DNA of 64,000 nucleotides from Apis mellifera. Taxonomy: Eukaryota > Arthropoda > Insecta > Hymenoptera > Apidae. Each line of letters begins with the position of its first letter. The stretch's first letter is position 1. Shown here one piece after another: positions 37,932 through 50,013 of the stretch. A model generated the notes under the pieces. The model saw only the letters and a program-made list of their open reading frames with translations. It was not told the origin of the DNA and ran no database searches. The position numbers and the translations under genes were made by a program. The stretch lies in contig NC_037638.1 of assembly GCF_003254395.2 (NCBI RefSeq), forward strand, positions 26,303,352 to 26,367,351, written 5' to 3'.

Positions 37932-40900
37932 CGAAAAATAATAGAACTCGTGAATATGTTAAAATCAGTTTGATTAGTGTACAATGAGTATAATATCCTT
38001 TACATCGATTGCAAAGGGTAATATATAATGCAATATTGCCTTCGATGCATAATATTCATGAATTCGTCAAGTATTAAATTGTCCATTACGACGATACGTT
38101 GAATTAGTTTCGCTAATGACGTAACGTGTCAATTAGAATAGTATATCACAAGTACGTTCCATTGTACAGCCAATTATCGTCGGAACAGAGAAGAATTTAT
38201 TTAAATTAGGATAAAGAGATCGTTGAAAAAAAAAAAAAGAAAAAGTAAGATAAAAATATTTTTAGAAAGAAAGAAATAAAATTTTAAATCTGTTACTCTG
38301 TACGAGCCACGATTGGATTACGTTGAAGAGAAAGGGCGGTCGTTCGATGCTCTTTCTTCCTCCAAATCCATTCCATTGAAATTTTGAACGCGCCAATTTG
38401 CCAAGTTTTTCACCCGATCGGGGGGGAGCGGGGCCGTTCGAAACGCAGTTACGCGCTGATCAGGGGAAATTAGCATAGCTAATTTATGTCGGCGTATAAA
38501 TAACATGTTTATCGTTATAATTTATGCGCGTTGCAACATATCCCGTCGACGTGTACGGCGAACAAATTTGAGAGTGGTAAGTGATCGATGCTGGGATCGT
38601 GATTCAAAAAAAGCCCGTTAGCGTTTTTAATCGCCGCATTTTTCCTGTCCCAATAATCACATCCGCGAAAAATCCGCTTTAAACATTAACCAACGCGCGC
38701 ACTTCCATCGATTTATGATAACTCGGAAAATTATCGGCGAATATCGGGGTCAATGTTTTTCCCGTCACGCGGGATAAAAGTACTCCAAAGTCTGATACGT
38801 CGTTTATTAAAGATTTTAAGCAACGTTTCCCCTTTGGTCTTTAAATTTCCGTTAATTTTCCAGGAAGTTGCATACAAGTTGTAAACAAACTAAAAAAAAA
38901 AGAAAAAGAAAATAGCTCGATAAATATTCATTAATTTTTCGTTCGTAAATAACGCGAAGAATTTCTTCTTTAATACGCAAGTAAATATTATATATATATT
39001 ACACGTCTGCGATATAATTATTTTCTCCCATAAAAGGAAATTGAGAAATCAAGTATCGATTTTTCAACAACCAGATATCTTTCGCTTCAATTATCGAATA
39101 ATAATTTATTCTTAATTAATTTAATTTCTCATCACAATACTAGCTTACAAATTGCTTATATTGTATCGATATTTAAAAGAACATTACTGTTATAATCGAG
39201 CATGATTACGACTGATTAGCTTAAAAACTCACCATTTTTAACCTGCTCAATAGCCACAAATTGTTTTACATCGAAGAATTGTTCGATCGCGTCAATCGTT
39301 CATTTTAAAATCAATCGCGAATTAATTCTTCTTTTCCATTTCAGTGATACAAACACGATACAAACATACCATAATCGAAAACGTCTTCGACGAAGCCGAA
39401 ACATTCGATAACGTTAATAATTCACAAACCCGTCCGGGGTGTATCTCGTGGAGGATCTCCGATTAACGGCATTCGACTAAATGGCTCTCGTCGACCGTGA
39501 CACACGAGCGCGTTCAGAGAAAAATCGTTACTCGCGTAATCGATGCGATATTCGCTCTCCCCCTTCGCGACGACAATTCGCCACGTACGAACGTATATAC
39601 GCGGCTGCGGCGAGGGGGGAGAGGGTCAGCAAGAGCGAGCCGGAAGGAGGAAGGCGAGGAAAAGCGAGGAGGAGGAGGAGGAGGAGGAAGGACACGTGGA
39701 CCGAGCCCTCTGTCACGTACGAGTACGAGTGTGGGATAGGTCCGTACGATATGCAGCCATTTGCATACATATAGGGTCATTATAAATATACCGACTCCCT
39801 ATATCCCTGTCTCTCCATCGTCCGGCCCCATCAGGGGCAGAGGTGCAAGGCAAACTGTCCGATGGCCCCGCTTATCCGTTATTGCGCCGTGCTTTCGCCA
39901 GGCGCTCCTCCGCGGCTAAGCGGAGGTTTTCTCGAGGATTAAAAAACCAGTTAAAGATTCCAGATTCACCAGTTCTGTTGTGAGACACTTCAATTGGGAT
40001 ATGGAAGGTTGGTAAGAGATGGATTCCTGAATCGGTTTAATCGTTAAGCGTTGAATATGATATTCGCGCGGAAGAATTCTCGAAGGATGGAGAATTTTCG
40101 AAGAAGCGTGTTGCGAAAGGGTGGCAGATGAGGGCGGAGCAAAGAGGAAGGAGGAAAGTGGTAAAGAAAACAGATTTCTTCATACTTGTTTCGAGGGTAG
40201 AACAATCCAGCTTGGACTGAAACAACAGAAACTTAGGGCAAGAAAGCAGAATTTTCCCCCTCGGTAGAGGAGAGTGGGTAGAAGGGTATTAACTACTTAC
40301 TTGCCACCTCTATCTCCTTGCTACCGACCTTCTATTAATTAGAAAGGTAGAATAGCGTAAAAAAGAGAAGAAAGTTTACGATTCTTCGTTACGCACAGGA
40401 AATTTAGAAAAAGAAAAATTTCCCTCGAATTTTATATACGAATCTTTTACTTTTAATCGTATTTTCGTATATACGGTAGATTTTGAAAGGATTTTGAAAG
40501 GGTGATCGTTGGTTGGCCACGTGTTATTAACCACGTATTCTCTTTTCCTCGCGGGGAGGAGGGAGGATCTCTATCTAAATGGAGGAGCGGTGATGGGTTT
40601 GTGCGCTGAGCGTCAACGCTCGCGGGCCAGGGTTAGGGGTAGGCGCGCATTACAAATGCTAATGGGAAGCGCATAGTAGATGTTCCGCATAGAATACATT
40701 ACCGTCTCGTTCCTCAGTCATTAGCCGTGAAAATACGAAATTTAGCGGGCGCAAAGTGCGGGGTCGGTGGTTGTCGTGGTTGCCGCGCTCTGCAGTTTGC
40801 CCTGCGGGGGAAATATCGGGGCGACTCGTCGAAACGTAAAGACGTGGAAGGTTAAATGTCGCGTCGCCTTCACCCCTTTCTGCCCGACGACGTCCTGTGA

Positions 40901-42283
40901 TTTCCTTCCAACGAGTCTCTCCTCGAGATCCTTGGAGGCGAAGAGAGGAGGGAGAGGTTTCCATTTTTTTTTATTTTCTTATCGTTATTATACTCGGTGC
41001 ACGTTTAAGAACGAGAGAATTGTATCCGAACGGGCTGAGGATAAATTACGAGCGATATATAACCGATGCGGTTAAGGAGATCGATGCAAGATTGTGGAAC
41101 GTTACGAGGCTCGTTGTGTGTGTATGTGTGCGTAAAATGTGACGTTGCGATCGTAAAGCATTTATAGGTTTAAGAAGAGGAACTCTCGGTTTATAACGCA
41201 AGGTGGAAACTATGCAACTTAGAAATTTACGCGAGGCAAATGGATGATATAATAATTCTGTGTCAGAAATTGCGATATCAGCTTTCGTATATATTGCGCG
41301 AAACTCTTGATTAAATATTGTAGTAACTTGATTACGGAGCAAGAGATATTACAACGAAATATATTTTTCATTATAATTGGATGGTAAACGCGTCACGTCG
41401 GAAAATTCTATCCTCCCGGTTTTCCGTAATAACATGAAAATTTTATTTCCATTTTCCCTCGATCGTTTCCCGCTGTTAATCGCCGGGGGGACGAATAAAA
41501 TGGAGGAAAAATTCGCGTTTTCATCTAACGTATATCATTATTAACGCGAGCCAATTGGCATAGTCGTGAAAGCGTCGATTTAACAACGGGGCGGGGCATA
41601 ATTAATAAAGTCGCGGTACTCTCCCTAGCTCGGACGCTCGGATTGAAAATACGAAATGTTGGAATCGTGGCGGGCGCGAGTGTGCGTGCGCCCCGGTCGA
41701 ATGGGTTGGGCGTCGATGATTACTTGATGGTCGATTGACGAGAATTCATCGAGGATTTAATTACAGGGACGTGCGTGATTTCTTCCACGACAATGACCAC
41801 GAGCAATTTTTAATTAACACACGTGACAAAGTGGACAAAAATGACGGGTGCCGATCGATGCTTCGCTAACCGCAGGTCTTTGGTTATTCCCGCCTCGTAG
41901 TCAACTAACGAAGACGGGAAAGAACAAATTAATTTGCTTCGTCGAAGAGTAAAAGATCCCTCCTCTTTTTTCTTTCCCTCCTCTCCCCCCTTCTCTCTCT
42001 CTCTCTTCTTTTTTTTTAATTTTCCGCGCGGAGATTAGAATTTTAAATTTCTATAAAGTTTAGAACTACGTGACCGAAGCGGAAGCCGATTAATTTTTCT
42101 GGCGATTTCGTCGAATAAATTTCACGCGCGAGTATTAAATACGATCAAAATAAAAATTGATCATTGCGAAAGGGTAGGATTTAAATAAATAATATGGAAA
42201 CGCGAATGAGCTTTAAAAATATCTCGATGACGATAAAAAATATTGAACGTAACGCGACGTTCATTCTTTTCCATCCGTTCAAA

Positions 42284-42288
42284 ATATA

Positions 42289-42380
<92 letters not shown>
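42284..42380. repeat. Compound (TA)n(TG)n(TA)n microsatellite
   Basis: A TA run, a central TG run at about 42320-42338, then a second TA run. The translated Ile/Tyr strings on both strands are artefacts. Confidence 0.95.
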
Positions 42381-42382
<2 letters not shown>

Positions 42383-43043
42383 GTATATTTTACTGCAAAT
42401 GACATCGTAACGTGTATAAATCCTATTGGTGCATATGTAGGTGACATTTTATAAAACATGGATGAGTCGTGATGTATTACGTAAATATATCGGTAGACTT
42501 GGCATGATGGAGGTATTACCAGAAATCCGAATGTAACTCAAAGTTATGCAACCTCGATGCAAATAAAGAGAAATAGGAGGAGCATTTATCGGGGGTGAAA
42601 TGACACCGTCTCGAATCTCGTAACGCGCCAACTTTTATTCCCAACTTTTTATTCATTCTCTCGAATAAATATTTTCGCACGATCGTTCGTAAAAAAAAAA
42701 AAATCTTGGAAACCCTTCGTACAAAAAAAAAGAAAAAAAGAAAAACGTATTCTCGATAATCGCCCGTTTCCCATTCTCTCCCCTCCCTCCCCCCTCCCCG
42801 ATTAAAGATTTCCCTCCCCGGAACCAAGGAAGAGACAGAGAGAGATTGAAAGAGAGACAGAGAAAAAAATAAAAGCATCGATCAAGCATTCCGCTCCGTT
42901 TCCGCGATTGTTAACGCAATTCCAACGAATCGTTATTACGCAAACAATAGGGGCGGCCGATAATTTCCGGGAAATTTGTTTGTAGGCGAAAATCGCGAAA
43001 CGGCGAGACGAAGAGCGGGGAAGGCGGGGAAGGCGGGGAAGGA

Positions 43044-43076
43044 AGGGAGAAAGGAAGGAAGGAAGGAAGGAAGGAG
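43044..43076. repeat. (GGAA)n tetranucleotide run
   Basis: Tandem GGAAG/GGAA units on the + strand, just upstream of the CpG-rich segment. Confidence 0.85.
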
Positions 43077-43480
43077 GAGAAAGAGGAAGGGAAGAAAAAT
43101 GATAATTAAAAAGCGCGCGCGGTGCGGGTGAGACAATAGCGGAGAGAGAAGTAGCGGGAACAACCGTTTCCAAGGCCCGAGCCGGGGCGCTTTGCGCGCC
43201 CTCGGCCTCCCGAACGTCCGATCTACCCTCTCTTCGGCCGCCGCTCGGGGGGGGACGAAGGAACGAGCGAACCAGGGGCTCCCTCCACCCACCAACCCCC
43301 GACTCGCCCCTCCACCCGGACCGGCCACCCCTCCAGAGTTACCGCCGCCGCCGCTGCCGCCGCCGTCGTCGCCACCACCGCGATACATTGCGATACACGG
43401 TTCTTGTCTCCACGCTACCTACCTACGTGCAGGTCACAGCGCTCCACCGAATCCATAGCCACGCACTAGGCCACTAGGCA

Positions 43481-43562
43481 GCATCCTCCTCTCTCTTTCT
43501 CTCTCTCTCTCCCTCTCTCTCCTCTATCTTCTCTCTCTCTCTCTCTCTCAATCTCTCTCAAC
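43481..43562. repeat. (CT)n tract, GAGA-type
   Basis: Nearly pure CT/TCTC runs over about 80 bases at the upstream edge of the candidate promoter. GAGAG is the core bound by GAGA factor in Drosophila; use of such a factor here is inference. Confidence 0.8.
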
Positions 43563-45490
43563 CCTCCCTCTCCCCGTGCGTCGCTCCGCTTCTTTCTTCT
43601 CTCCCCCTCCCCCTCTCCCCCTCCGGCCCCCCTTCTCCCTTCGTGCACGCTTCCGGCGTCGCCACTTCGCTCCTCGTGTCGTCTACGCCGCCGACCAATA
43701 CAACCGCGTATCGTAAACACAACAACAACTCCGGGACGCGGAGCACGCACGCGTAAGCGAAGCAGCGGCAACAACGGGATCCAGCAGATACCAAACGATA
43801 CTCCGGATCGTGTTTTTTAACCAACAGCGTCGCCGTCGTGATCTCGATCCGAAATCGCATCCGGGATCGAAAGTGACGGGTGTCCGACGAGTGGCGCGAG
43901 TGTTCCCCTTTTTTTCTTTTTGTGCTTTCGTTCCTCTCACCCTCTCCCCACTCGCAACAAGATTGTGAACCGGTGTGCGACTCAGTGTACGCGGCCTCGG
44001 GGCGAAGGATATATCGAAGGGGGAAATAAACACGTGCGAGAGTGATCGTCGTCGAGATTTTTGACCGGCCGTCGGTCGAAAAAGGGAAAGCACGGAGCCT
44101 TCGAAGACGCCAAGTGTTCCCTGAGCTCGGTATTTATATATTATTGGATCGTCGGACGCGTAGTTTCATCTTCGACGGAGGAAATTCGAAGTTGGAACGT
44201 AAGACGGGGGCGGATCAATCGTGTCGCGTTACGGCGCGTAAAAGCAAAGGGGCGTGGATTTGTCGAAATCCGGATGAATTTTCCCGGTGTCGTTTCTCGA
44301 ACGTCGACGCGGTGAGAGTTTCGGTGAGTGGAAATTCGGAAGAAGCAACGGCGGAAATAATTCCCCTCCGATCTTTCGCGCGATCTGTCACTGTGCGATT
44401 CCACGCTCGTCCACTGGATACCAACTAAAACTAATTAATAATACTCCTCGATAAACCACGAGTCGAGGCAACGAAACACTCGTGAAATAAAGAAAGAGAG
44501 AGAATGAAAACTCGCGTGAATTGAAAAGTGGTGGAAGTGAAGAGGAGGTTTTCCTTTCGAGAAAACGAGAATCCCTCGAAGAGAGATATCGACGCCGAAA
44601 GGGGAAAGACACGCGACGCGATGCGGCAAACCTCGAGAGGAAAGTAGTTAAAGCGAAGGTAGTGCGAGCCACGTGAAACTGGCTCGGTATTTTGCCGGGC
44701 CGTGCCGCTTGTACAGCCTCGAAACCCCCTGGTTTCCCGCGCACAGCACGAGCGGAGCACACACAACCACCCCGACCAACCAACCAACGAGTCTACCCAC
44801 CGCCACCAGCCCCTACACACAACAACCCAACGAAGCATCCCCCACTCTGAATCGCACAACAGCCTGAGCGGAAGTGGTAGTCAGTCGGCGAGCGACCTTC
44901 CAACATTACGGGTTAGGTTCCCTCTTTTTCCACCCGCCGTGTCTTCGTCCTCCGTTCACGCAGAGATACCGCGAGGACCCGTTTTCCACGATTTCGACCA
45001 ACGAAGGAAGGGAAGGAAGGGAAGAGTGGCGATATAGAATATAACGCGATAACGACGAGCGACACCACCTCCGACGTAGACGCAGCCGGGCCGCACGTCG
45101 AAGGCTGGCTGCGACGATGACGACGATACTGCGTAACGTGCATCGTCGCTTCTCCACGTAAACAGAGGGAGAGGGAGAAGAGGAAGAAAGTGTCACGAAC
45201 GGAAGTGGAGGTGACGACAGGAGGTGGGATACGAATAGAAAGGAATATGCCCGTATAGCAATTTTTAATATCATCGATAAACTCGTCCGCCCACTATCGC
45301 CTCTTCTTCGTCGCGAGGTGTGCATTCGTCGCGGTCGTGGTGTGCCTCGTCGCGTCATTTCGTGAGAACAAGCCGAGTTCCGTGATACACACAACACGTT
45401 TCCCCGTTGCGTGGTCCGTTCGTTCGCGTGACCGTAATATTTGGTGAAAATTAGGAAGAGGAGGAAGAAGAAGAAAAAAGGAAGAGAGAA

Positions 45491-45525
45491 GAGGAGGAGG
45501 AGGAGGAGGAGGAGGAGGAGGAGGA
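45491..45525. repeat. (GGA)n trinucleotide run
   Basis: About 11 tandem GGA/GAG triplets in the presumed 5' untranslated region. Translated Glu or Ser/Leu strings are not protein evidence. Confidence 0.9.
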
Positions 45526-46440
45526 TAATAAACAGTGTTCCTATTCCGTTCGAATCCGGATGAATCGTCGTGCGCATCGATAGTGCAAGTGTTGAACGCG
45601 CGCCACCGCTTTCTACCTTTGCGAAAAAAAGAAGAAGGAAAAGAGGGAAAAGTTTCGATTGGAAAAGTGGTGCGCGCAGGTTTTTTTTCCGGGAAACATC
45701 GTTAATAGCCGAGTGCGAACACCGGTTTTTCGACGCGAATTTTACACGGCCAAGCGGGTTAACGGGTGAGAGAAGAAACAAGAGAGCGATCAATTGTATA
45801 CTTGTTGAACCGGGAAAGCCGGGGATTCGCGTCTTTAATATTTGATACCGCAGCCTCACACCGCGAGACTCATTCCACCGCTTTAACTCTTCAAGTTTCT
45901 AGCTGGCTGTACAACAACTTCTCTCTCCCTCGGATCGAGAAACTTGTCGCCGAGGGAACAACGTTCGTTCCCGTTCGTCCGTATTTGTGTACCGGGAATC
46001 GGGGGGGGGATCGACGTGCGAACCTGCTCAAGTCGACCACGTGGTTATGAGTGTGCATCGACCACGCCGACAGTTTTCGATACGTATCGGGAAACGTTTG
46101 GCAACCGCGTACGTCTCTCGTTTCACGTTTTGAAGGGAAGGAAAAGGAAAAGGAAGAAAAGAAACCAGTTCGACCAGTGTAGTAGTTGTAAACCCTGTGC
46201 AAAGACTGATTATAAGTGTGATTCGTTAATTATATACACCCTGTTCACCCTAACTTTGTGTAGTTAAAAGAAGAAAAAAAAAAGTAAATAAATAAAAGGA
46301 AAAGAAATTGCGCGAAAGTTGGAAAATATTCCGCGCAACGACGACGGATTTATTCGTTAAACGAGTAATACATCCGAGAGTCGAAATTATCTCTAGCCGA
46401 GAATTCTAGAAACGTCTCTCGTCCGGATCTTTTTTAACAG

Positions 46441-47143
46441 GTAAAACCACCGACGAGGACGTACGAGGTTTGGTGGAAGGGAGATTAAAGTCGAAGTGAA
46501 GCGGAGGCGAGACGAGTGTCTTCTGGATTCCGAGGAGCGAATAATCGAAGCGGGAAGCGCGACGAGGATCGAGGATATTGATCAAAAGAAAGAAGGGAAA
46601 GGGAAAGGCGCGTGAAAAGTTGGCGGTTAACCTGGGAAAGGTGGAAAGTAGCAAGATCCCGCCCGCAAGAGATCGCGAATTGAAAGAGGGCCAGGTGGAG
46701 GTGGTCCAGTCCGGCGGGTCAACGATCGGCGTAGCCAGGCCGTATCAGAGCCCTGAGCAAGGAGGGTGGGCGCAGTGGTGCAGTGGTTGCAGAAGGGCCA
46801 GCGAGGTTGGGGTGGCCTCGACTACAGGCGCCTTGGCACCGAGTGCACCGGGCCCCGGGGCTGCGGTGGTGGGCTGCTTGGTTGGGGTGTACCCGTGTTC
46901 TCCCTCCTCCACGGGGCCCAGGGGCCCCATAACTCATCACCTCCAGGCTATCCCGAGTCAGCAACAGCCGATCGGTTGCCGTGCCTGTTGCTGCGCGCAT
47001 AGCAATCACCAGCCAGCTTCGGTCCAGCTTACCAGTCAGCGGGGCGGCCTATCGCTGAGGGTAGCGAGGGTGGCGTCCACCACCTCCGTCCGAGCCGCCC
47101 CCTACGCCCACCCCCAGCACCAGGGGCTGGGGCAGGAGTGCAG
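46441..47143 (+). other. Candidate 5' exon with ATG-less open frame
   Basis: The left edge follows a good acceptor: CTCTCGTCCGGATC and a T run lead to AACAG, with AG at 46439-46440. The right edge is GAGTGCAG followed by GTAATG at 47144. Inside, one frame is open from the codon after a TAA at 46542-46544 to the donor, about 200 codons. It is not low complexity in its second half (Gln, His, Ser, Pro, Ala and Cys mixed) and contains no ATG at all. It ends in phase 2, and joining to 47492 restores the frame of the ATG exon. The simplest reading is 5' untranslated exon. A non-AUG-initiated N-terminal extension, or a start in an unseen exon, is possible but unproven. Confidence 0.4.
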
Positions 47144-47491
47144 GTAATGATAAATTCCTAAACATACATTATAGCTTCACGTCGACACAGTATAATAGTA
47201 CTACTCTACTACTACCACTACTACTACTACTACTCCTATTTACTACAACTACCACTACCATTACTACTACTTCTACTACTACCGCTACAACCGCTTCTAC
47301 TCTGCTCGTCGTCGTCGTCGGCAGTGTCGAGACAAAAAAAAAAAAAAAAAAAGTACAATACAATAAGAGTATACGTAGTAGCACGTCGAAGTAAAATAAA
47401 TAAATAAATAAATAAATAAAAAAATAAAAAAAAACACGGTCGATGGATTAAAAGAGTTATCCAAAACCAAAAACGCACAAAAAAGGTGTAG
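47144..47491 (+). other. Candidate short intron, microsatellite-rich
   Basis: The gap is bounded by GTAATG and TGTAG. It contains a degenerate TAC/ACT trinucleotide array (about 47204-47300), GTC repeats, poly-A (47334-47352) and a TAAA array (about 47391-47434). All of this looks non-coding and contrasts with the GC-rich flanks. The acceptor is weak: the 30 bases before it are A-rich with no pyrimidine tract. An alternative is that the downstream exon is a separate first exon with its own start site. Confidence 0.4.
47391..47434. repeat. (TAAA)n microsatellite
   Basis: About eight TAAA units then A-rich sequence, inside the candidate intron. Confidence 0.95.
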
Positions 47492-47543
47492 GGAGGAGAC
47501 GGGGGCATTGGGTGGAGGTGGTGCGCACATCCTCGGCAGCCCG

Positions 47544-47795
47544 ATGCTGTTCGTCCCGTTCACGGTGCCCACCTTCCCCGCCACGCATCATCAGACGACC
47601 CATCCTGCGCATCAGACGCATCATCAACAGCTGCAGGCCACTACCCAGAACCCAGTGCAGCAGCCTCAACAACTCACGCAGCTCAATCAGCTGAGCCACC
47701 TGAATCACCAAGGCATTGTACCGGCCACGACCAATCAACCGACCATACACAGCACCAGCTGTTCGCCGCAGCAACAAGCAACCACACCGAACAAG
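47544..47795 (+). CDS. N-terminal coding exon, Gln/His/Thr-rich, unknown protein (partial)
   Basis: I do not recognise this protein. ATG at 47544 opens 84 codons beginning MLFVPFTVPTFPATHHQ and ending ATTPNK. A consensus donor, AAG followed by GTAAAA, sits at 47795/47796, leaving phase 0. The first dozen residues are hydrophobic (Leu, Phe, Val, Pro) but too short and proline-broken for a clear signal peptide. The rest is a disordered Gln/His/Thr/Asn/Pro stretch coded by mixed codons (CAG/CAA, CAC/CAT, ACC/ACG), not by a pure triplet repeat, which favours real coding. The same frame is open upstream to 47492 and beyond, adding a Glu-Glu-Thr-Gly and Gly4 segment. Such N-termini are common in insect transcription factors and RRM-type splicing regulators (for example CELF/bruno or Fox-1 types), but no domain is in the window to decide. 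The start context has C at -3, which is weak. Confidence 0.6.
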
Positions 47796-48938
47796 GTAAA
47801 ACAAAAAAAAAAAGTGAAAAAAAAAAAAAACGAAAAGCAACGTTTTACATCACTTTTTGATGATCTTCTCCCCCACCACCCCTGTTGTTCGAATGCACGA
47901 TTCGATTCGTCCCAATGACGCGGAAAAAGCGTTAAAAGAACCGTGCTTTTCGGCTTATCTTGCGGGAACCATACCCGCCAACGCTATTCGGATTTGTAGG
48001 TCAGTTCATTATTCGAGCAAGAGAATACGGTTACAGCACGCGTACACCGATATTTATTTCGATAGTTTTCTATACGATAACTATACGAACTTTTGATATT
48101 TCTTTTTCTTTTTTTTTTTTTTTACGCTGAATTAGCCATCTCAATTTTCTAGCATTGACGACTGTCGTGCTATAACATTCGATAGGAAGAGACACGGGGG
48201 ATTAACTAACTATGGGAGGCAAGAAGGGTAGAAGACGAAAAAAGTTTCGACCAATTGTATAGTACATAAATCTCGAAAAACGCTTTGAACCGTATTCTAT
48301 ATCCGGGAAAGATCACACTTCTCTCCGTCAATGGCAATGTAATGTAATCACGTTGGACCGACAGTTAATTACGGTTCATGAATTGAATATTCGATTTCGC
48401 GTTCGTTCAGGATTATTTATTATTAGCAACAGTTTTTAATTACGAAGCGCGAAAAAAGGAAAAAAAGGGGAGGGGAAAAAAAACCTCTCCTCTTTCGTCG
48501 AAGCGAGAAACGTTCGATGGATTTTCGTTCGATCGGAGAACGCGGAGGAATATCGGGCGCAACAATCCTCCAATCCATCATCGCTGATCGTGACAGTTAA
48601 AAAATAATGCGCGTGTCTCAATAGTCAGGGCAGAGCCGTTTATCATCGAGTTACCAGAATTCCAGCTCGCTGGTTTACATATCAGTGATTCAATTCAGTG
48701 CTATCCAGTTAAATGTAAAATCGGAACTGACCAACTATAAATAAAATAACAATTCACCGCTCATGCGATCCACTCCCTACGCGGTATCGTTACATTAGCT
48801 GACCTTGTCCGGCCGCGTTTATTTATTGAAGACCGGCTTATTATCCCGCTCCACCGTGAATTTATTAACGAAACAACACGTGTTAGCGCGCAAATTACGC
48901 TCTTACGGGAGCATTACGACCCCTATGTTTTGCCAAAT

Positions 48939-48961
48939 TATTATTATTATTATTATTATTA
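48939..48961. repeat. (TTA)n microsatellite
   Basis: TTA triplet run followed by TCATCGTCATCAT. Confidence 0.9.
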
Positions 48962-50013
48962 TCATCGTCATCATACGCGCGCAAATGGGATACGAATTTA
49001 TTTATTACGCGCCAATCTCTCTTATTTTTTCCCACCCCGATACATAAAATATATAATCAAAAAAAGTATATTAAACTTGTTAACATTATCCAAAGTCCTG
49101 TTGTTGCTTATTCATACACGTTCTTAATTATTTTTCATCGACTCGACAAGTAGACAAAATCCCTCTCGACGATAATCGTTCGAAGAGCCAGATTCGATAT
49201 TCATTTCAAATATAACAACAATAATAATAATAAATTAATTTGAACGAAAATTGCATTGACAATTATTATCACCGCATAAGCCAAGCCAAGTATATAATCT
49301 TGTATATTATTTCCTTATTCTACGAGAAGGCGACGATAACTAAACCCCCCATCGAACTCATCCCCTACACACACACACACACGCGCGTACACAGGAATCC
49401 CAATAACGGCGCGTCCGTTCAATCGTTACCATAATCTCGTGGCATGACGCTGAAGGGACGTAACAACTCTTAATTGATATCTATCTATCTATCTATCCAT
49501 CTATCGATATCCCTTATAAACGACGCCTCTTCGATATCGCCTCCCCTCATCTCTGCCCCTTCGCCCCTTCGTATCGCTTCTTCCTTCATTCTTCTCGCCC
49601 GCGTTTCCTCGCAGCAACGCGCTTTTATTATCCTGGCCGTGGTTCAAGTCAATTTTCTTTAGCGAGCCATAACTCGCGAGCGGAGTCGGTCTCTCGGCAT
49701 CTCGTCGTCGAGACACGCGGAGAGGAAGAGGGAGAGAGAGAGAGGTAGCCACCGAGAAGTTCCTTTAATTCTTAAAGTCTGGCAATCCGCGGGTGGCGTT
49801 TCCTCCCTCCCTTCCTCTCTCTCTCTCTCTCTCTCGTGTCGCTCTCCTTGGAGAACTGCAGAAGCCGCGCGGCTATCTTCTTCACCCAAAACGATATCTC
49901 TGCGTTGGCGCCGGTTCGTCGATGAGAAGAAAAGACATATTGTATCCTCGTGCGAGTTATCAATTACCGGGCGAACAATCATCTTCCCATTTCTTTTCGC
50001 CCTCGACGAGCTC

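Larger units (their letters stand above)
30870..43100. other. Non-coding stretch with simple repeats and palindromes
   Basis: I see no supported exon. Contents include TA runs at 31014-31051, 37889-37929 and 42284-42380, CT-rich DNA at about 31680-31765, G-rich DNA near 36465-36485, poly-A at about 36241-36265, and the inverted repeats at 33038-33066 and 37304-37426 listed separately. An ATG-started 97-codon frame at 39481-39774 is Arg-rich because it crosses a GGAGGA run, and overlapping frames on both strands are equally open, so I do not call it. Confidence 0.6.
43100..46440 (+). promoter_or_regulatory. Candidate CpG-rich promoter and 5' untranslated region
   Basis: Composition changes sharply near 43.1 kb to GC- and CpG-rich sequence, which lasts to about 47.1 kb. 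Features seen are a Pro-coding CCG/CCA-rich patch at 43260-43380, a long CT (GAGA on the other strand) tract at about 43481-43562, and a TCAGT initiator-like word at 43982-43986. Possible splice donors include GTGAGT at 44324-44329 (context TTTCG before it). No in-frame ATG ORF with protein-like content exists; frames over 100 codons here are Arg/Ser/Pro-rich and mirrored on both strands. I infer a transcription start region feeding the exons at 46.4-47.8 kb. No TATA box or start site can be fixed from sequence alone. Confidence 0.4.

Noticed and set aside
39481..39774. 97-codon ATG-started Arg-rich frame
   Set aside because: It crosses a GGAGGA run, and frames of similar length are open on both strands over the same bases, which points to composition rather than coding.
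44906..45859. 317-codon open frame on the minus strand
   Set aside because: It runs through GGA/GAA repeats and poly-A of the presumed 5' leader, giving Leu and Phe strings. The skew explains the lack of stops.
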